Positions 43,156 to 56,244 are shown, numbered from the stretch's first letter. The stretch is DNA of 64,000 nucleotides from JAHFDS01 sp964593795 (GCA_964593795.1 CAZQJC010000228.1:19555-83554); one strand, 5' to 3'. Notes: generated from the letters alone by a model not told the origin. Numbers and translations are program-made.

Positions 43156-43988
43156 AGTCGCCAGCCCTGCTCGGACACGCGGGCGGCGTCTTCCGCGCGC
43201 TGCACGACGCCCGGCTCGGCATCGACATCGACTTCTCCGCGCTCGACGCCGCGGCGATCCCCCCGCCGCTGCTCGCGCGCGCCCGCGACACCTGGGGCCA
43301 TCGCGTGCACACCGAGCTGCGCTCCGTCGCCGTCATGACGCGCTTCCTCGGCGACGTCCTCGCGGCAGGCGATCCGCTCGAGGTCTACGCCGGCGCCGCC
43401 GACGCGATCCTCGACGAGGTCCGGCACGCCGCCCTGTGCGTGGGCGTCCTCGAGGCCCTCGGCGGTCGTGCGACGCTGCCGCCCGAGGAGCCCGAGAACC
43501 CCGACTTCCTCGCCCTCGGCCCCGCGGAGCGCGCGCTCGGCCTGGCGGTGTCGATGCTCGCGGTCAGCGAGACGCTCTCCGTCGCGCTCATCGGCGACCT
43601 CCGCGATCGCGCGACGCACCCGGTCATCCACGCCGTCCTCGAGCGCACGCTCGCCGACGAGGACGGCCACCGCGACTTCGGCTGGAGCTACGTCGCCGCG
43701 TCGCTCGAGCGCTTCGACTACGAGGGCCTCGTGTTCTCGCAGGCGACCGTCGAGTCCACGCTCACGCCGCACCTGCGCGACCTCGCGCCCATCTACGCGC
43801 GCATCCCGCTCGGCCGACGCACGCTCGCCGCGTGGCCCGAGCCTGAGCTCGCCGCGCTCGGGCTGCTCTCGCGCGAGCGCGAGGCGCTCGTCATCGCGCA
43901 GACCGTCGACGGCCCGCTCACCGAGCGCCTCGCCAAGGTCGGGCTCGCACCGCCTGGCGTGGCGGCGCCTCCGGTCAGCCGGCGCTGA
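43152..43988 (+). CDS. Ferritin-like (diiron) domain protein
   Basis: 278 aa from GTG at 43152 (GTGA overlap with the previous stop). A four-helix-bundle pattern has candidate metal-binding motifs in the order HTELRSVAVMTR, DEVRHAALC, AVSETLSVALI and DEDGHRDFG, i.e. two E-x-x-H pairs with lone Glu helices, as in ferritin-like/diiron proteins. There is no signal peptide, so it is cytoplasmic despite its coupled lipoprotein partner. Function (iron storage, oxidation or structural) is not determinable. It converges with the AgmX-like gene, overlapping it by 14 nt. Confidence 0.73.
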   Translation: MKSPALLGHAGGVFRALHDARLGIDIDFSALDAAAIPPPLLARARDTWGHRVHTELRSVAVMTRFLGDVLAAGDPLEVYAGAADAILDEVRHAALCVGVLEALGGRATLPPEEPENPDFLALGPAERALGLAVSMLAVSETLSVALIGDLRDRATHPVIHAVLERTLADEDGHRDFGWSYVAASLERFDYEGLVFSQATVESTLTPHLRDLAPIYARIPLGRRTLAAWPEPELAALGLLSREREALVIAQTVDGPLTERLAKVGLAPPGVAAPPVSRR

Positions 43989-45300
43989 ACGACAGCGGGT
44001 AGCGCGCGCTCACCACGCCGCGCGGCGGCGGGAACTTCCAGCCGTTCGCCTTCTTCTTCATGCACTCGCCGGCCTGCTTGAGGTTCGGCGAGGCCTTCTC
44101 GACCGCCACGAGCGGCGTGCCGTCGCCGCTGATCGTGAACTGCAGGACGATCTCGCCGTTCGGGTTCGCCGCCGCGAGCACGCACTGATCGAGCTCCGCG
44201 CCGTGGCTGTCGACCACCTGCTGGATGACGCGCGGGTCGAGACCCGCGGGGCCCGCGTCGTCGCTCGACCCCTTCTTCTTCATCTTCCGCTCGTCGACGG
44301 ACTTCGGCGTCGTCACGACCACCTCGACCTGGAACGCCCCGCCGTTGTCCGCGCTCTTGAGGTCGTTGATCGCGAGGATGAGGAACCCGGCGGTCTCGGC
44401 GGTGAACTTCTTGTGCTCGCCGATCACCATCGCCTTCATGCCGAGCTGGCCGATGAGCGCCGCGTGGTTGTGGCCGTCGCGGAAGCCCGGCTGGTTGTAC
44501 TGGACCTTGGCGCTGAGGGTCGGCACCCCGTTCGGGCCGGCCGTGCGCTCCGGGTACTTCTTCGCGTTCGGCTGCACGCGGCCGCTCGCGCGCACCTCGA
44601 CGACCTCACCCTCGTTGACCGGCACCGCGACGTACTCCCCGCCCGGCGAGTCGGTCGTGCGCGCCGTGCGCGCGAGGTCCGCGATCTGCTGGTTCGCGGG
44701 CACGTTGTACTTGTACGTGCGCGGCTTGTCGGCGCCGCACTTCTCGACCTCGTAGGTCAGCACCGCGGGCCCGACCTTCACGGTGCGCTTGCCGGGCTTC
44801 CGCATCTCCTTGAACTTCACCAGGCCCTGGCCGAGTTGCTTCTCCTGCCCCGGGCCCTCGTAGTCGTAGAGGAGGAAGGCCGCCGAGTCGTCGTCGTCGA
44901 AGATGTGCTCGTCGACGACGACGCTGTAGCCCCACTTGGGCGAGAGCGTGGACGGGATCGGGTACGTGCGGACGACGCGGTCGCCGAGCTCGAGGCGCAC
45001 CATCGCGTCCACCGGCGCCTTCTCCGGCAGCGCCGCGTTCGGCAGCTTGGTGACGCCGTCCGCGGCGAAGCGGATGCCGCACGTGTCGGAGATGTGCCGC
45101 AGCCCCGGCAGCGACAGGCACGCCAGGTCCGAGAACGGCATCGCGCTTCGATCGCCCGAGCCCTTGAGCTTCTTGGCGTCGATCTGCGCCGAGACGATCG
45201 TGATCTTGAGATCCCCGGCGCTGGCCCCGCGTGGCACCACCGCGATCCCGAGCCCCAGGCACGCTACCCAGCACGCAAGATGGATTCGCATGCGCCGCAT
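43975..45300 (-). CDS. Exported protein with LecA-like and AgmX/PglI C-terminal domains
   Basis: 441 aa from ATG at 45300 (or 45291). Signal: MRIHLACWVACLGLGIAVVPRGASA. Next is a C2-like beta domain (GDLKITIVSAQIDAKKLKG... LGDRVVRTYPIPSTLSPKWG). A PA-IL/LecA-like lectin domain follows (GEVVEVRASGRVQPNAKKYP, HAALIGQLGMKAMVIGEH, GFLILAINDLKSADNGGAFQ), the calcium-dependent galactose-binding fold. The last 90 residues (DPRVIQQVVDSHGAELDQC ... VVSARYPLSF) match the AgmX/PglI C-terminal domain associated with TonB-like energy transduction and gliding in myxobacteria. Likely a periplasmic or surface carbohydrate-binding protein. Confidence 0.83.
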   Translation of the reverse strand: MRRMRIHLACWVACLGLGIAVVPRGASAGDLKITIVSAQIDAKKLKGSGDRSAMPFSDLACLSLPGLRHISDTCGIRFAADGVTKLPNAALPEKAPVDAMVRLELGDRVVRTYPIPSTLSPKWGYSVVVDEHIFDDDDSAAFLLYDYEGPGQEKQLGQGLVKFKEMRKPGKRTVKVGPAVLTYEVEKCGADKPRTYKYNVPANQQIADLARTARTTDSPGGEYVAVPVNEGEVVEVRASGRVQPNAKKYPERTAGPNGVPTLSAKVQYNQPGFRDGHNHAALIGQLGMKAMVIGEHKKFTAETAGFLILAINDLKSADNGGAFQVEVVVTTPKSVDERKMKKKGSSDDAGPAGLDPRVIQQVVDSHGAELDQCVLAAANPNGEIVLQFTISGDGTPLVAVEKASPNLKQAGECMKKKANGWKFPPPRGVVSARYPLSFSAG

Positions 45301-45390
45301 CTTACCGCGGTCGCGGATCGATGGCGGCGGGTCTTGCCGATGCGATCCAGGGCTCACGGTCCGCGTGGCAGCGGACCGAGGCAAGTCGGG

Positions 45391-45463
45391 TGGGTGCGGA
45401 AGGAATCGAACCTTCAACCTCCGGATTAAGAGTCCGCTGCTCTGCCAATTGAGCTACGCACCC
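45391..45463 (-). tRNA. tRNA-Lys(CTT)
   Basis: Minus strand, 73 nt, CCA not encoded. GGGTGCG/CGCACCC acceptor, AGCTCAATTGGCAGAGC D-arm, anticodon stem-loop with CTCTTAA (anticodon CTT), T-arm AGGTTCGATTCCT. Cloverleaf complete, discriminator A. Lies between two genes, 64 nt from tRNA-Arg, same strand. Confidence 0.95.
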
Positions 45464-45527
45464 GGCGGACAAGCGGTCCCTCGATGAGCCGAGGGGCGCT
45501 CTCGTCATTCTTCAGTTTTCAAGCTCG

Positions 45528-45601
45528 CGCGCCCGGGGTGACTCGAACACCCGACCTGCGGATTCGAAGTCCGACGCTCTATCCATCTGAGCTACGGGCG
45601 C
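45528..45601 (-). tRNA. tRNA-Arg(TCG)
   Basis: Minus strand, 74 nt, CCA not encoded. Acceptor GCGCCCG/CGGGCGC, D-arm AGCTCAGATGGATAGAGC, anticodon stem-loop with CTTCGAA (anticodon TCG), T-arm GGGTGTTCGAGTCACCC. Cloverleaf complete, discriminator G. Reads CGA/CGG-type codons. Confidence 0.95.
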
Positions 45602-45763
45602 AGGTGCATTCGTCCTTTGAGCGGGTCGCATCCTGCATTTCTACGAGCAGAGTGTCAAGCGGGAAACCACACCGGACGACACGACGCGGCAGCGTGACGG
45701 GGCTTCCTCGAGGGCTCGACCACGGCGTGCGCCCGTTGACGCTCCGCGGCGCAGGCGCGTAGC

Positions 45764-49522
<3,759 letters not shown>

Positions 49523-49570
49523 CGCGCCTCTGCCGCACCATTGTCCCGCTGCTTCAACTACGCTGCCCGC

Positions 49571-52102
49571 GTGGCTCGCCAACTCATCTGCCTTTCCGCA
49601 TGTGTTGCGCTCCTCGTGGCCGCCCCGGCGCTGGGCGCGCCGCCGCCCGCGGGCTCGCTGCGCGAGGAGTCCCCGACGCGCGGCATCGAGCTGCCCACGC
49701 GCCCGATGGCGGGAGATCCCGACGCGGCGATGATCGAGACCGCGGCCGCGTCGCTCGCGTTCCTGCAGGGCCCGATGCTGGAGCTCGTGCACGTCGAGCT
49801 CGACGAGGGTTCGCGCGGCGGCGCCGGCGACGCGCTCTTCTTCGCGCAGGGCCAGCAGCGCTGGGGCCTGCACTTCGGCACCGGCTTCGGCCTGCAGTTC
49901 CTCAAGCCCCCGGCGGCGTTCGACTTCGACGGCGACGCCACCACGCGCGAGACCGCGGTCAAGCTGTCCTACGGCCTCGCGTTCGGCGCCGGCCCCGCCG
50001 CCATCGGCTTCTCGGGCGAGCACTTCTTCGCCGATCACGACAAGCGCCTCGACGGCTTCGATTCGCTGTCCCTGTCGGCCGCGAGCCGCCCGTTCCGCTG
50101 GCTCTCGGTCGGCGTCGCCGTGCACGACGTCCTCGGCCAGCGCGCCAACTTCGTCGACGTGCGCCAGTCGGTGGACGGCGAGCTCGCCGTGCGCCCGCTC
50201 GGCCATGGATCCTTCGAGGTCGCCGCGGGCGCGCGCTGGGACGAGCGCACCGATCTCGTGGACCCGCGCGTGCGCGTGCAGCTCGCGCCGGTGGCTGGTG
50301 TCGTGCTGCGCGTCGGCGCCGAGCTGGCGCAGCGCTTCTTGCCCACCGCCACGGACCCGTCCCCCGCGAGCCGCACGACCGACGTGCGCCTCGTCGCCGG
50401 GATCGAGCTCGACCTCGAGCGCTGGGGCGTGGGCTTCTCGGGCTTCGCGAGCACGGCCGGCGCGAGCGGCCGGCCCCTCGGCTTCGCGACCGTGCTGCGC
50501 GCCTCGGCCGAGCGCTTCCCGGCGCTCTGGGTGCCGCCTCGCCGCGTCGTGCGCGTCGTGCCCGTGCGTCCGCGGGACGAGCACGGCACCGTCGCGCTCC
50601 TGTTGCGGCTCGAGGCCCTCGGCGAGGACCCGCGCGTCTCGGCGGTGCTCCTGGATCTGTCGCGCTTCGACGCGCCGCTCGCGACGATGGAGGAGCTGCG
50701 GGGCGCCATCGGCCGGCTCCGCCAGGCGGGCAAGAAGACGCTCGCCTTCCTCGGTAACGCGCCCACGCGGCTCTACTTCCTGGCTGCTGCGTGCGATCGC
50801 GTGGTGCTCGATCCGGCGGCCGACCTCGACCTCTCGGGCGTCGCCGCCGAGCAGCTCTACTGGAAGCTCCTCCTCGATCGCGCCGGGATCCGCGCGGAGT
50901 TCGTGCAGGTCGGCGAGTTCAAGAGCGCACCCGAGGCGCTCCAGCGCGAGCGGCCGAGCGAGCCGGCGCGCGAGATGACCGAGGGCCTCGTGCGCGGCCT
51001 CGGCGCGGAGCTGGCGCGCGTGCTGTCGGGGGACCGCAAGGTCGACGGGGCTCGGGCGGCGACGCTGCTGTCGGGCGGCCCTTACGCCGCTCCCGACGCG
51101 CTGCGCGCGGGCCTGGTGGACGCGACGCTGCGCCGCGACGAGCTCGACGGCGCGCTCGCGGGCCTGCTCGGCGGGCCGGTCCAGCTCGAGGAGGAGCCGC
51201 TGCCGCCGCGGCGCCCCGGGGCCTTCTCGCGCCCGCGCGTGGCGGTCGTGCTCGTCGAGGGCAACATCGTCGACGAGGAGCCGGAGGCGGCGCGCGTGAC
51301 CGGCGGCTTCGTCACCGCGCACGTGCTCGTGGACCTGCTCGACGACCTCGCGGCCGATCCCCGCGTGCGCGCCGTGGTCCTGCGCGTGGCCAGCCCCGGC
51401 GGCGCGGTCCTCGCGAGCGATCGCATCGCGCGCGCGGTCGAGCGGCTGCGCCAGCGCAAGCCCATCGTCGCGTCGTTCTCCGAGGTCGCGGCCTCGGGCG
51501 GCTACTACGTCGCCGCCCCGGCGAGCGCCATCTTCACGCCTCGTACGGCGCTGACGGGCTCGATCGGCATCTTCGGCGGCAAGCTCGAGGTGTCGCGCCT
51601 GCTCGACGCGCTCGGCATCCACGTCGAGACGTTCGGCCAGCGCAGCCGCTCGCTCCTCGGCAGCCTGTTCCGCGGCTACGACGACGAGCAGCGCGCGGCG
51701 CTCCATCGGCTGCTCTCGTCGCACTACGCCACGTTCATCGACGTCGTGGCCCGGGGCCGTCACCTCGCACCCGAGCGCGTCGAGGCGCTCGCGCGCGGCC
51801 GGGTCTGGCTCGGCGCCGAGGCCGCCGAGAACGGCCTGGCGGATCGCGCGGGCGGCCTGCTCGATGCGATCGGCGACGCCGTGCGCCGCGCGCACCTCGA
51901 GCGCGACGACGTCGAGGTCGAGGTCCTCCCCGAGCCGCGCAACGTGCGCGAGCTCAAGCAGCTCATCGCCGACGAGGCCTTCGGTCGCACGCTCGCCGCG
52001 CTGCCCGGGCCCCTGCGCGCAGCGCTCGTCTCGATGGCGCCGCTCTGGTCGGACGGTACGCAGGTGCTCGCGCGGATGCCGTTCGAGCTCGTGGTGCGCT
52101 GA
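49571..52102 (+). CDS. sppA: SppA-type signal peptide peptidase with extra N-terminal domain
   Basis: 843 aa from GTG at 49571, chosen because it gives a signal peptide (MARQLICLSACVALLVAAPALGA); a TTG at 49541 is possible. Residues about 45-320 form a strand-rich, barrel-like domain (GDALFFAQGQQRWGLHFG, VAAGARWDERTDLVDPRVRV) not present in ordinary SppA. Two SppA repeats follow: VQVGEFKSAPEALQRERPSE with catalytic Lys451, and PIVASFSEVAASGGYYVAAP with nucleophile Ser642. The 191-residue spacing matches the E. coli-type Lys/Ser dyad spacing of about 200. Role: cleaves membrane-bound signal peptides; the N-terminal domain may anchor it to the outer membrane. Confidence 0.88.
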   Translation: MARQLICLSACVALLVAAPALGAPPPAGSLREESPTRGIELPTRPMAGDPDAAMIETAAASLAFLQGPMLELVHVELDEGSRGGAGDALFFAQGQQRWGLHFGTGFGLQFLKPPAAFDFDGDATTRETAVKLSYGLAFGAGPAAIGFSGEHFFADHDKRLDGFDSLSLSAASRPFRWLSVGVAVHDVLGQRANFVDVRQSVDGELAVRPLGHGSFEVAAGARWDERTDLVDPRVRVQLAPVAGVVLRVGAELAQRFLPTATDPSPASRTTDVRLVAGIELDLERWGVGFSGFASTAGASGRPLGFATVLRASAERFPALWVPPRRVVRVVPVRPRDEHGTVALLLRLEALGEDPRVSAVLLDLSRFDAPLATMEELRGAIGRLRQAGKKTLAFLGNAPTRLYFLAAACDRVVLDPAADLDLSGVAAEQLYWKLLLDRAGIRAEFVQVGEFKSAPEALQRERPSEPAREMTEGLVRGLGAELARVLSGDRKVDGARAATLLSGGPYAAPDALRAGLVDATLRRDELDGALAGLLGGPVQLEEEPLPPRRPGAFSRPRVAVVLVEGNIVDEEPEAARVTGGFVTAHVLVDLLDDLAADPRVRAVVLRVASPGGAVLASDRIARAVERLRQRKPIVASFSEVAASGGYYVAAPASAIFTPRTALTGSIGIFGGKLEVSRLLDALGIHVETFGQRSRSLLGSLFRGYDDEQRAALHRLLSSHYATFIDVVARGRHLAPERVEALARGRVWLGAEAAENGLADRAGGLLDAIGDAVRRAHLERDDVEVEVLPEPRNVRELKQLIADEAFGRTLAALPGPLRAALVSMAPLWSDGTQVLARMPFELVVR

Positions 52103-52111
52103 ACCGTGGTG

Positions 52112-53134
52112 TCAGCGCTGCAGGACGGACATCTCGAAGTTGCCTGACGCGCCGTTGTAGCCGTCGACGAAGATGTAGTAAGCGCCCGCCGGCAGGTCGG
52201 TCCCCGCGAGGCCCGACTGCGGCACCGTGGCGGCGAGGTCGTCGTTGCAGCCGATCTCGGCCGCGGCGCTCGAGCACTCGGCGAGGCGCACGTAGAGCAC
52301 CGTGTCGAAGTCGGTGCCGGGGTTGTCGGTGCGGATCTCGAGACTGGTCGGCTGCGTGAGCGACAGCGCGAGGATGACCTCCGGTCCCGTGCCGCCGCAC
52401 GAGCCCGTCTGCTGCGACGGATAGCCGACGGTCGAGCCGGTCACGATCACGTTGAGGTTGATGGGGAACGTGGGCTCGGTCGTCCCGCCGCACGTGCCCT
52501 GCGCCGGCGTACCGCCGCCCGCCGCGCCCGCGCCGCCACCACCAGTCGTTCCGCCCGCGGTCCCGCCCGCAGTCCCGCCCGCAGTCCCGCCCGCAGCACC
52601 ACCGGCCGTTCCGCCCGCGGTTCCGGCAGCACCACCAGCCGTTCCTCCCGCGGTTCCGCCCGCAGCACCACCGGCCGTTCCGCCCGCAGCACCACCAGCC
52701 GTTCCACCGGCGGTCCCGCCCGCGGCACCACCGGCGGTCCCGCCCGCAGCGCCACCGGACGTGCCGCCCGCCGTGCCTCCCCCTGCGCCGGCCAGGCCGC
52801 CGCCGGACCCGCTCCGGCCAGCGGTGCCACCCGCCGTGCCCCCGCCTGTGCCCGCGAAGCCACCACCGGGGGCCCCGCCCCCGGTGCCCGCGCTCCCGGT
52901 CCCCGGAGGCGGCGGAGCACCTCGACCGGCGCTGCCGCCACTGGTCGGCGGTGGGTTCGTCGTGCCCCCGCCGCCGCCGCTCGTGCCGCCGAGCGTGCCG
53001 CCACCGGTGCCGGCTTCGCCCTCGGAAGGCTTGGTGCCACGCGTCCCATCGCCGAGCTCGTCGAGCTTGGCAGGGGTGGCGCACCCACAGATCCCCGCGA
53101 GGCCGGCCCAGAGAACGACGGAGGAAAGACGCAT
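52112..53134 (-). CDS. Lipoprotein with TAGG-repeat spacer and PPC-like domain
   Basis: 340 aa from ATG at 53134 with GGGGA upstream (an ATG at 53146 is an alternative). Signal MRLSSVVLWAGLAGICGC (lipobox GICGC). Residues about 35-215 are a low-complexity Gly/Thr/Ala spacer (AGGTAGGTAGG-type, coded by tandem repeats at 52540-52760). The C-terminal 120 residues resemble a bacterial pre-peptidase C-terminal (PPC) domain: NPGTDFDTVLYVRLAEC, GCNDDLAATVPQSG, and AGAYYIFVDGYNGASGNFEM. PPC domains assist secretion or binding of exported proteins. Predicted surface lipoprotein. Confidence 0.78.
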   Translation of the reverse strand: MRLSSVVLWAGLAGICGCATPAKLDELGDGTRGTKPSEGEAGTGGGTLGGTSGGGGGTTNPPPTSGGSAGRGAPPPPGTGSAGTGGGAPGGGFAGTGGGTAGGTAGRSGSGGGLAGAGGGTAGGTSGGAAGGTAGGAAGGTAGGTAGGAAGGTAGGAAGGTAGGTAGGAAGTAGGTAGGAAGGTAGGTAGGTAGGTTGGGGAGAAGGGTPAQGTCGGTTEPTFPINLNVIVTGSTVGYPSQQTGSCGGTGPEVILALSLTQPTSLEIRTDNPGTDFDTVLYVRLAECSSAAAEIGCNDDLAATVPQSGLAGTDLPAGAYYIFVDGYNGASGNFEMSVLQR

Positions 53135-53264
53135 CGAAGTCCCCATTTCCGTTGCCCGAGGCACTGGGGACAGCCGTCCCCGGCGACACGCGCAACCGCT
53201 CGATTCCTCGAGCCTCACCGGCGATCTTTCCAAGAACCGGGCCAGGCGGCCGCGGGGGTTCGGG

Positions 53265-53771
53265 CTACTCCGACAGGAACAGCAGGTAGCTCTCGGGATC
53301 CTCGTCGGGGGTCATGACGATCGCGCAGCGGGGGCACTGCCGCGTGGGAAACCGACCGGCCTCCAGATCACCACGGTGCGTCGTGCAGTCCACGAGCTCG
53401 GGCTCGCCGTCGCTGCCGCACCGAGCACACGAGTACGGCGCGTAGAAGCTCTCGACCTTGGCCTTGGCGTCCTCGACGAAGCTCATCTGCATCACCATGC
53501 AGATGGAGCACCGGCGGATCGACACCGCCGTGCCGTTGTTCCGCAGCTTGCGCAGGAGGCGCACCCACGCGCGGACGCCCGTCGAGTTCACGTACGACAC
53601 GCCCGCGAGATCGAGGACGAGGAGCCCCTTGACGTCGCCGAGGGGCGAGAGGTCCGCCGTCTCGTCGATCTGCCCCGAGAGCGTCGCGCTGCCGGCGCCG
53701 TCGGCGCGGTAGGTGAGCTCGACCTCGAGGCTCGCTCCGAGGCTCTTCCTCCAGCCGGCACGCACGCTCAT
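53265..53771 (-). CDS. STAS-domain protein with C-terminal zinc ribbon
   Basis: 168 aa from ATG at 53771, which overlaps the stop of the upstream phosphatase (TGATG). The N-terminal 100 residues are a STAS (anti-sigma-factor-antagonist-like) domain: VELTYRADGAGSATLSGQID, LLVLDLAGVSYVNSTGVRAW (the D-x-S/N-S-x-G switch region, with Ser-Thr), LLRKLRNNGTAV. A C-terminal Cys set (CSICMVM, SCARCGSDG, DCTTH, CPRCAIV) suggests zinc binding. Coupling to a SpoIIE-type phosphatase is the canonical partner-switching module; the STAS Ser/Thr would be dephosphorylated by it. Kinase and sigma/effector partners are not in the window. Confidence 0.86.
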   Translation of the reverse strand: MSVRAGWRKSLGASLEVELTYRADGAGSATLSGQIDETADLSPLGDVKGLLVLDLAGVSYVNSTGVRAWVRLLRKLRNNGTAVSIRRCSICMVMQMSFVEDAKAKVESFYAPYSCARCGSDGEPELVDCTTHRGDLEAGRFPTRQCPRCAIVMTPDEDPESYLLFLSE

Positions 53772-56176
53772 CAGGCTACCTGGATCTCCTCGGCGCTCGC
53801 GGTCGGCCCCTTGTATCGCACGATCAGCGTGGTCACGTCGTCCCGCGCCGGCGCGTCGCGCCAAATTGCCCGCGCCCGCGCGAGGATCGCCTCGTTCGGG
53901 CGCTCGTCGTCCCGCGCCCCGCGCAGGATCTCGTAGAGCTCCTTCATCGGCAGCGCCCGTCCGTCCGGTCCGGGGTTCTCGACCAGGCCATCGGTGTAGA
54001 AGAACAGCAGGTCACCCGGATCGAGCTGGAACCGCTTCGGCTTGAGCGGCCGGCCCGCGCCCTCGCCGAGGCGCGATCCGGGCACCGCGAGCACCTTGAC
54101 CTCGCCCGCCGCCGAGCGCAGCAGCAGCGGGAAGTTGTGGCCAGCGTTGAAGCACAGGCCCTCGCCCGTCTTCAGGTCGATCCCCACGAGCACCATGCTC
54201 ATCACGAGATCCTCGCGGCCGGTCTTGTGCACGACCTCGTCGAGCACGCTGGCGAGCTGCCGCAGGCGCGCCTCCGGCCGCGCGCCCGGCTCGAGCCGCT
54301 CGGCCGTCAGCCGCTGCGCCTGCGTCGCGCCGCAGACGACGCCGGTCAGGAGCGCCGAGCCGAAGCCATGCCCCGACACGTCGCCCACGTACAGGTAGAG
54401 CTGATGTGCCCGCGGATCGTGGTGATAGCCGAACCAGTCGCCACCGGTCTGCGCTGCCGCGTGGTAGCTCGACGAGATCTCGATGCCGGGGATCGCCGTG
54501 TCCGGCGGTAGGAGCGCGCGCTGCACCTCGCGAGCCGCCTCGAGCTCCGTCTCGAGCCGCGCCTTGGCCTGCGCCTCGTCGAGGAAGAACAGGTTCTCGA
54601 GCGACAGCCCGAGCGAGGACGCGAGCGCCTCCACGAGGTGCCGGTCCTCGCGGTCGAGCACGGGCTCGGGGTAGCGCGCGAACACCAGCGCGCCGATGCG
54701 CTCCTCGCCCCAGACGATCGGGACGACGAGCCGCCCACCGGCCTGGAGCGTCGCCCGGCCGTCCTCGAGCATCTTGGCCCATGCCTCGGCTGCCTCGCCG
54801 CCGAGCGGCTCCAGCGCGGGCTCCGCGACCTCCACGCCCGCGCGCACGAGCACCGCGCGCTGCGGCCGGCCGCCGGCGCGCTCGGGAGGCAGCAGCACCA
54901 CCTCGACCTCCGCGCCCTCCGCCAGCGTCACGTCTCGCCGCACGTAGGAAACCGCCGTCCGGGCGGCGACGAGCGGCTCGCGCGCGGCGGCCATCTCCTT
55001 CGTACCCCCGAGCACGTGCTCGAGGTTGGCCTTGAGCCGCTCGAGCCTCCGATGCACCTCGAGGAATCGCCGCACCAGCACCGCGCCGAGCGCGGCCATG
55101 AAGCCGAGCAGCCCGAACGCGCTCGAGGCCGGATGCCACGGCACGATGTTGATCGTGGCGAGGATGTCCTCGACCCCGGTGAGCGCGAACGACACGAAGC
55201 CCACGCACACGATGCGCGCCTCGACGTTGCCGCGGCGCGCCTGCGCGATCGTGCCCCAGAGCGAGCCCGCGACCAGCGCAAGGAGCAGGATCTGGCCGGG
55301 GAGCAGCGTGGTCAGGCTGCGCACCAGCCCGAGCCAGATGGCCGGGATGGCGATGGCGGCGTACAAGAGGAGGGCGCGCCGGCTCCAGCGCAGGACGTTC
55401 GCCGGCCCGGGCCCGACGACGTCGATGAGGAACGCCGCGCAGAACGTCGGACCGAGATAGAGGAGCGAGAGCTCGAGGTCCATCGCCTCGAGTGGTGACG
55501 CGTGCACGAGGTGCTCGAGATCCGAGCGGAGGAAGTAGTAGACGCCCATCAGGAGGGCGAACGCGCCGAAGTCCCGGTGCGGCCTCCGGCTACGGTCGCT
55601 CAGCCACAGCAGGAGGACGCCGAGGCCGACCAGCGTGAAGACCCCCGAGAGCATCACGATGGGGAGCTGCCTCTGGAACAGGGCCGCGAGGATCGGCTCG
55701 CGCGGCCCGACGAGCGCGAGGCCGTACAGGCCGATCCACCGCGGATCGTCCGACCAGAACCGCATCGACACCATGCGCCCCGCAAAGCGCGCATCGAGCG
55801 GGATCACGTGCCAGCGGAAGCCGGTGAACACGTGGCGGTCGGGATCGCCGTGGCGCAGGACCCGCTCGTTGCCGACGAACACGTCGACGGTGAGGTTCGT
55901 CGACTCCAGGAACAGCGCGCCGTCGGCGGGGATCACGGCCGGGAGCTGGAACCGCTTCCAGAGGTACGGGTTGCCGTTGCGTCCGGGCGGCAGCTCCGTC
56001 GCGGTCGTCGGGCTCCAGCCGGGATCGGTCGGGGCATCGCGCAGCCAGCGCAGGCTGCCGTCGGGATCGACGGGGCTGTCGCCCCAGCGCATCTGGAAGC
56101 CCTCGTGCAGCTCGGTGACGTCCCTCGGCATGCCGCAGCCGACGACGAACAGCACGGCGAGCGCGAGGAGGCGCAC
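53771..56176 (-). CDS. Membrane SpoIIE/PP2C-type phosphatase with 7TM-DISM-like sensor
   Basis: 801 aa from GTG at 56176 (VRLLALAVLFVVGC lipobox); upstream alternatives at 56203 and 56212 exist. An extracellular beta-domain (about 20-160, 7TMR-DISM extracellular-like, NPYLWKRFQLP) leads to seven predicted membrane helices (about 165-370), then a linker helix and GAF-like region (about 385-525). The C-terminal 250 residues are a SpoIIE phosphatase: AAQTGGDWFGYHHD, LYVGDVSGHGFGSALLTG (metal-binding Asp), CFNAGHNFPLLL, LFFYTDGLVENPG. It dephosphorylates Ser/Thr of STAS proteins; its partner is the coupled downstream gene. Confidence 0.9.
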   Translation of the reverse strand: MRLLALAVLFVVGCGMPRDVTELHEGFQMRWGDSPVDPDGSLRWLRDAPTDPGWSPTTATELPPGRNGNPYLWKRFQLPAVIPADGALFLESTNLTVDVFVGNERVLRHGDPDRHVFTGFRWHVIPLDARFAGRMVSMRFWSDDPRWIGLYGLALVGPREPILAALFQRQLPIVMLSGVFTLVGLGVLLLWLSDRSRRPHRDFGAFALLMGVYYFLRSDLEHLVHASPLEAMDLELSLLYLGPTFCAAFLIDVVGPGPANVLRWSRRALLLYAAIAIPAIWLGLVRSLTTLLPGQILLLALVAGSLWGTIAQARRGNVEARIVCVGFVSFALTGVEDILATINIVPWHPASSAFGLLGFMAALGAVLVRRFLEVHRRLERLKANLEHVLGGTKEMAAAREPLVAARTAVSYVRRDVTLAEGAEVEVVLLPPERAGGRPQRAVLVRAGVEVAEPALEPLGGEAAEAWAKMLEDGRATLQAGGRLVVPIVWGEERIGALVFARYPEPVLDREDRHLVEALASSLGLSLENLFFLDEAQAKARLETELEAAREVQRALLPPDTAIPGIEISSSYHAAAQTGGDWFGYHHDPRAHQLYLYVGDVSGHGFGSALLTGVVCGATQAQRLTAERLEPGARPEARLRQLASVLDEVVHKTGREDLVMSMVLVGIDLKTGEGLCFNAGHNFPLLLRSAAGEVKVLAVPGSRLGEGAGRPLKPKRFQLDPGDLLFFYTDGLVENPGPDGRALPMKELYEILRGARDDERPNEAILARARAIWRDAPARDDVTTLIVRYKGPTASAEEIQVA

Positions 56177-56244
56177 GTTTCCATTTGGACACGAACGCGT
56201 CACCGAGGGCAAGCCGCGGTGCTATTTCGAAGGAAAAGGAGGGA

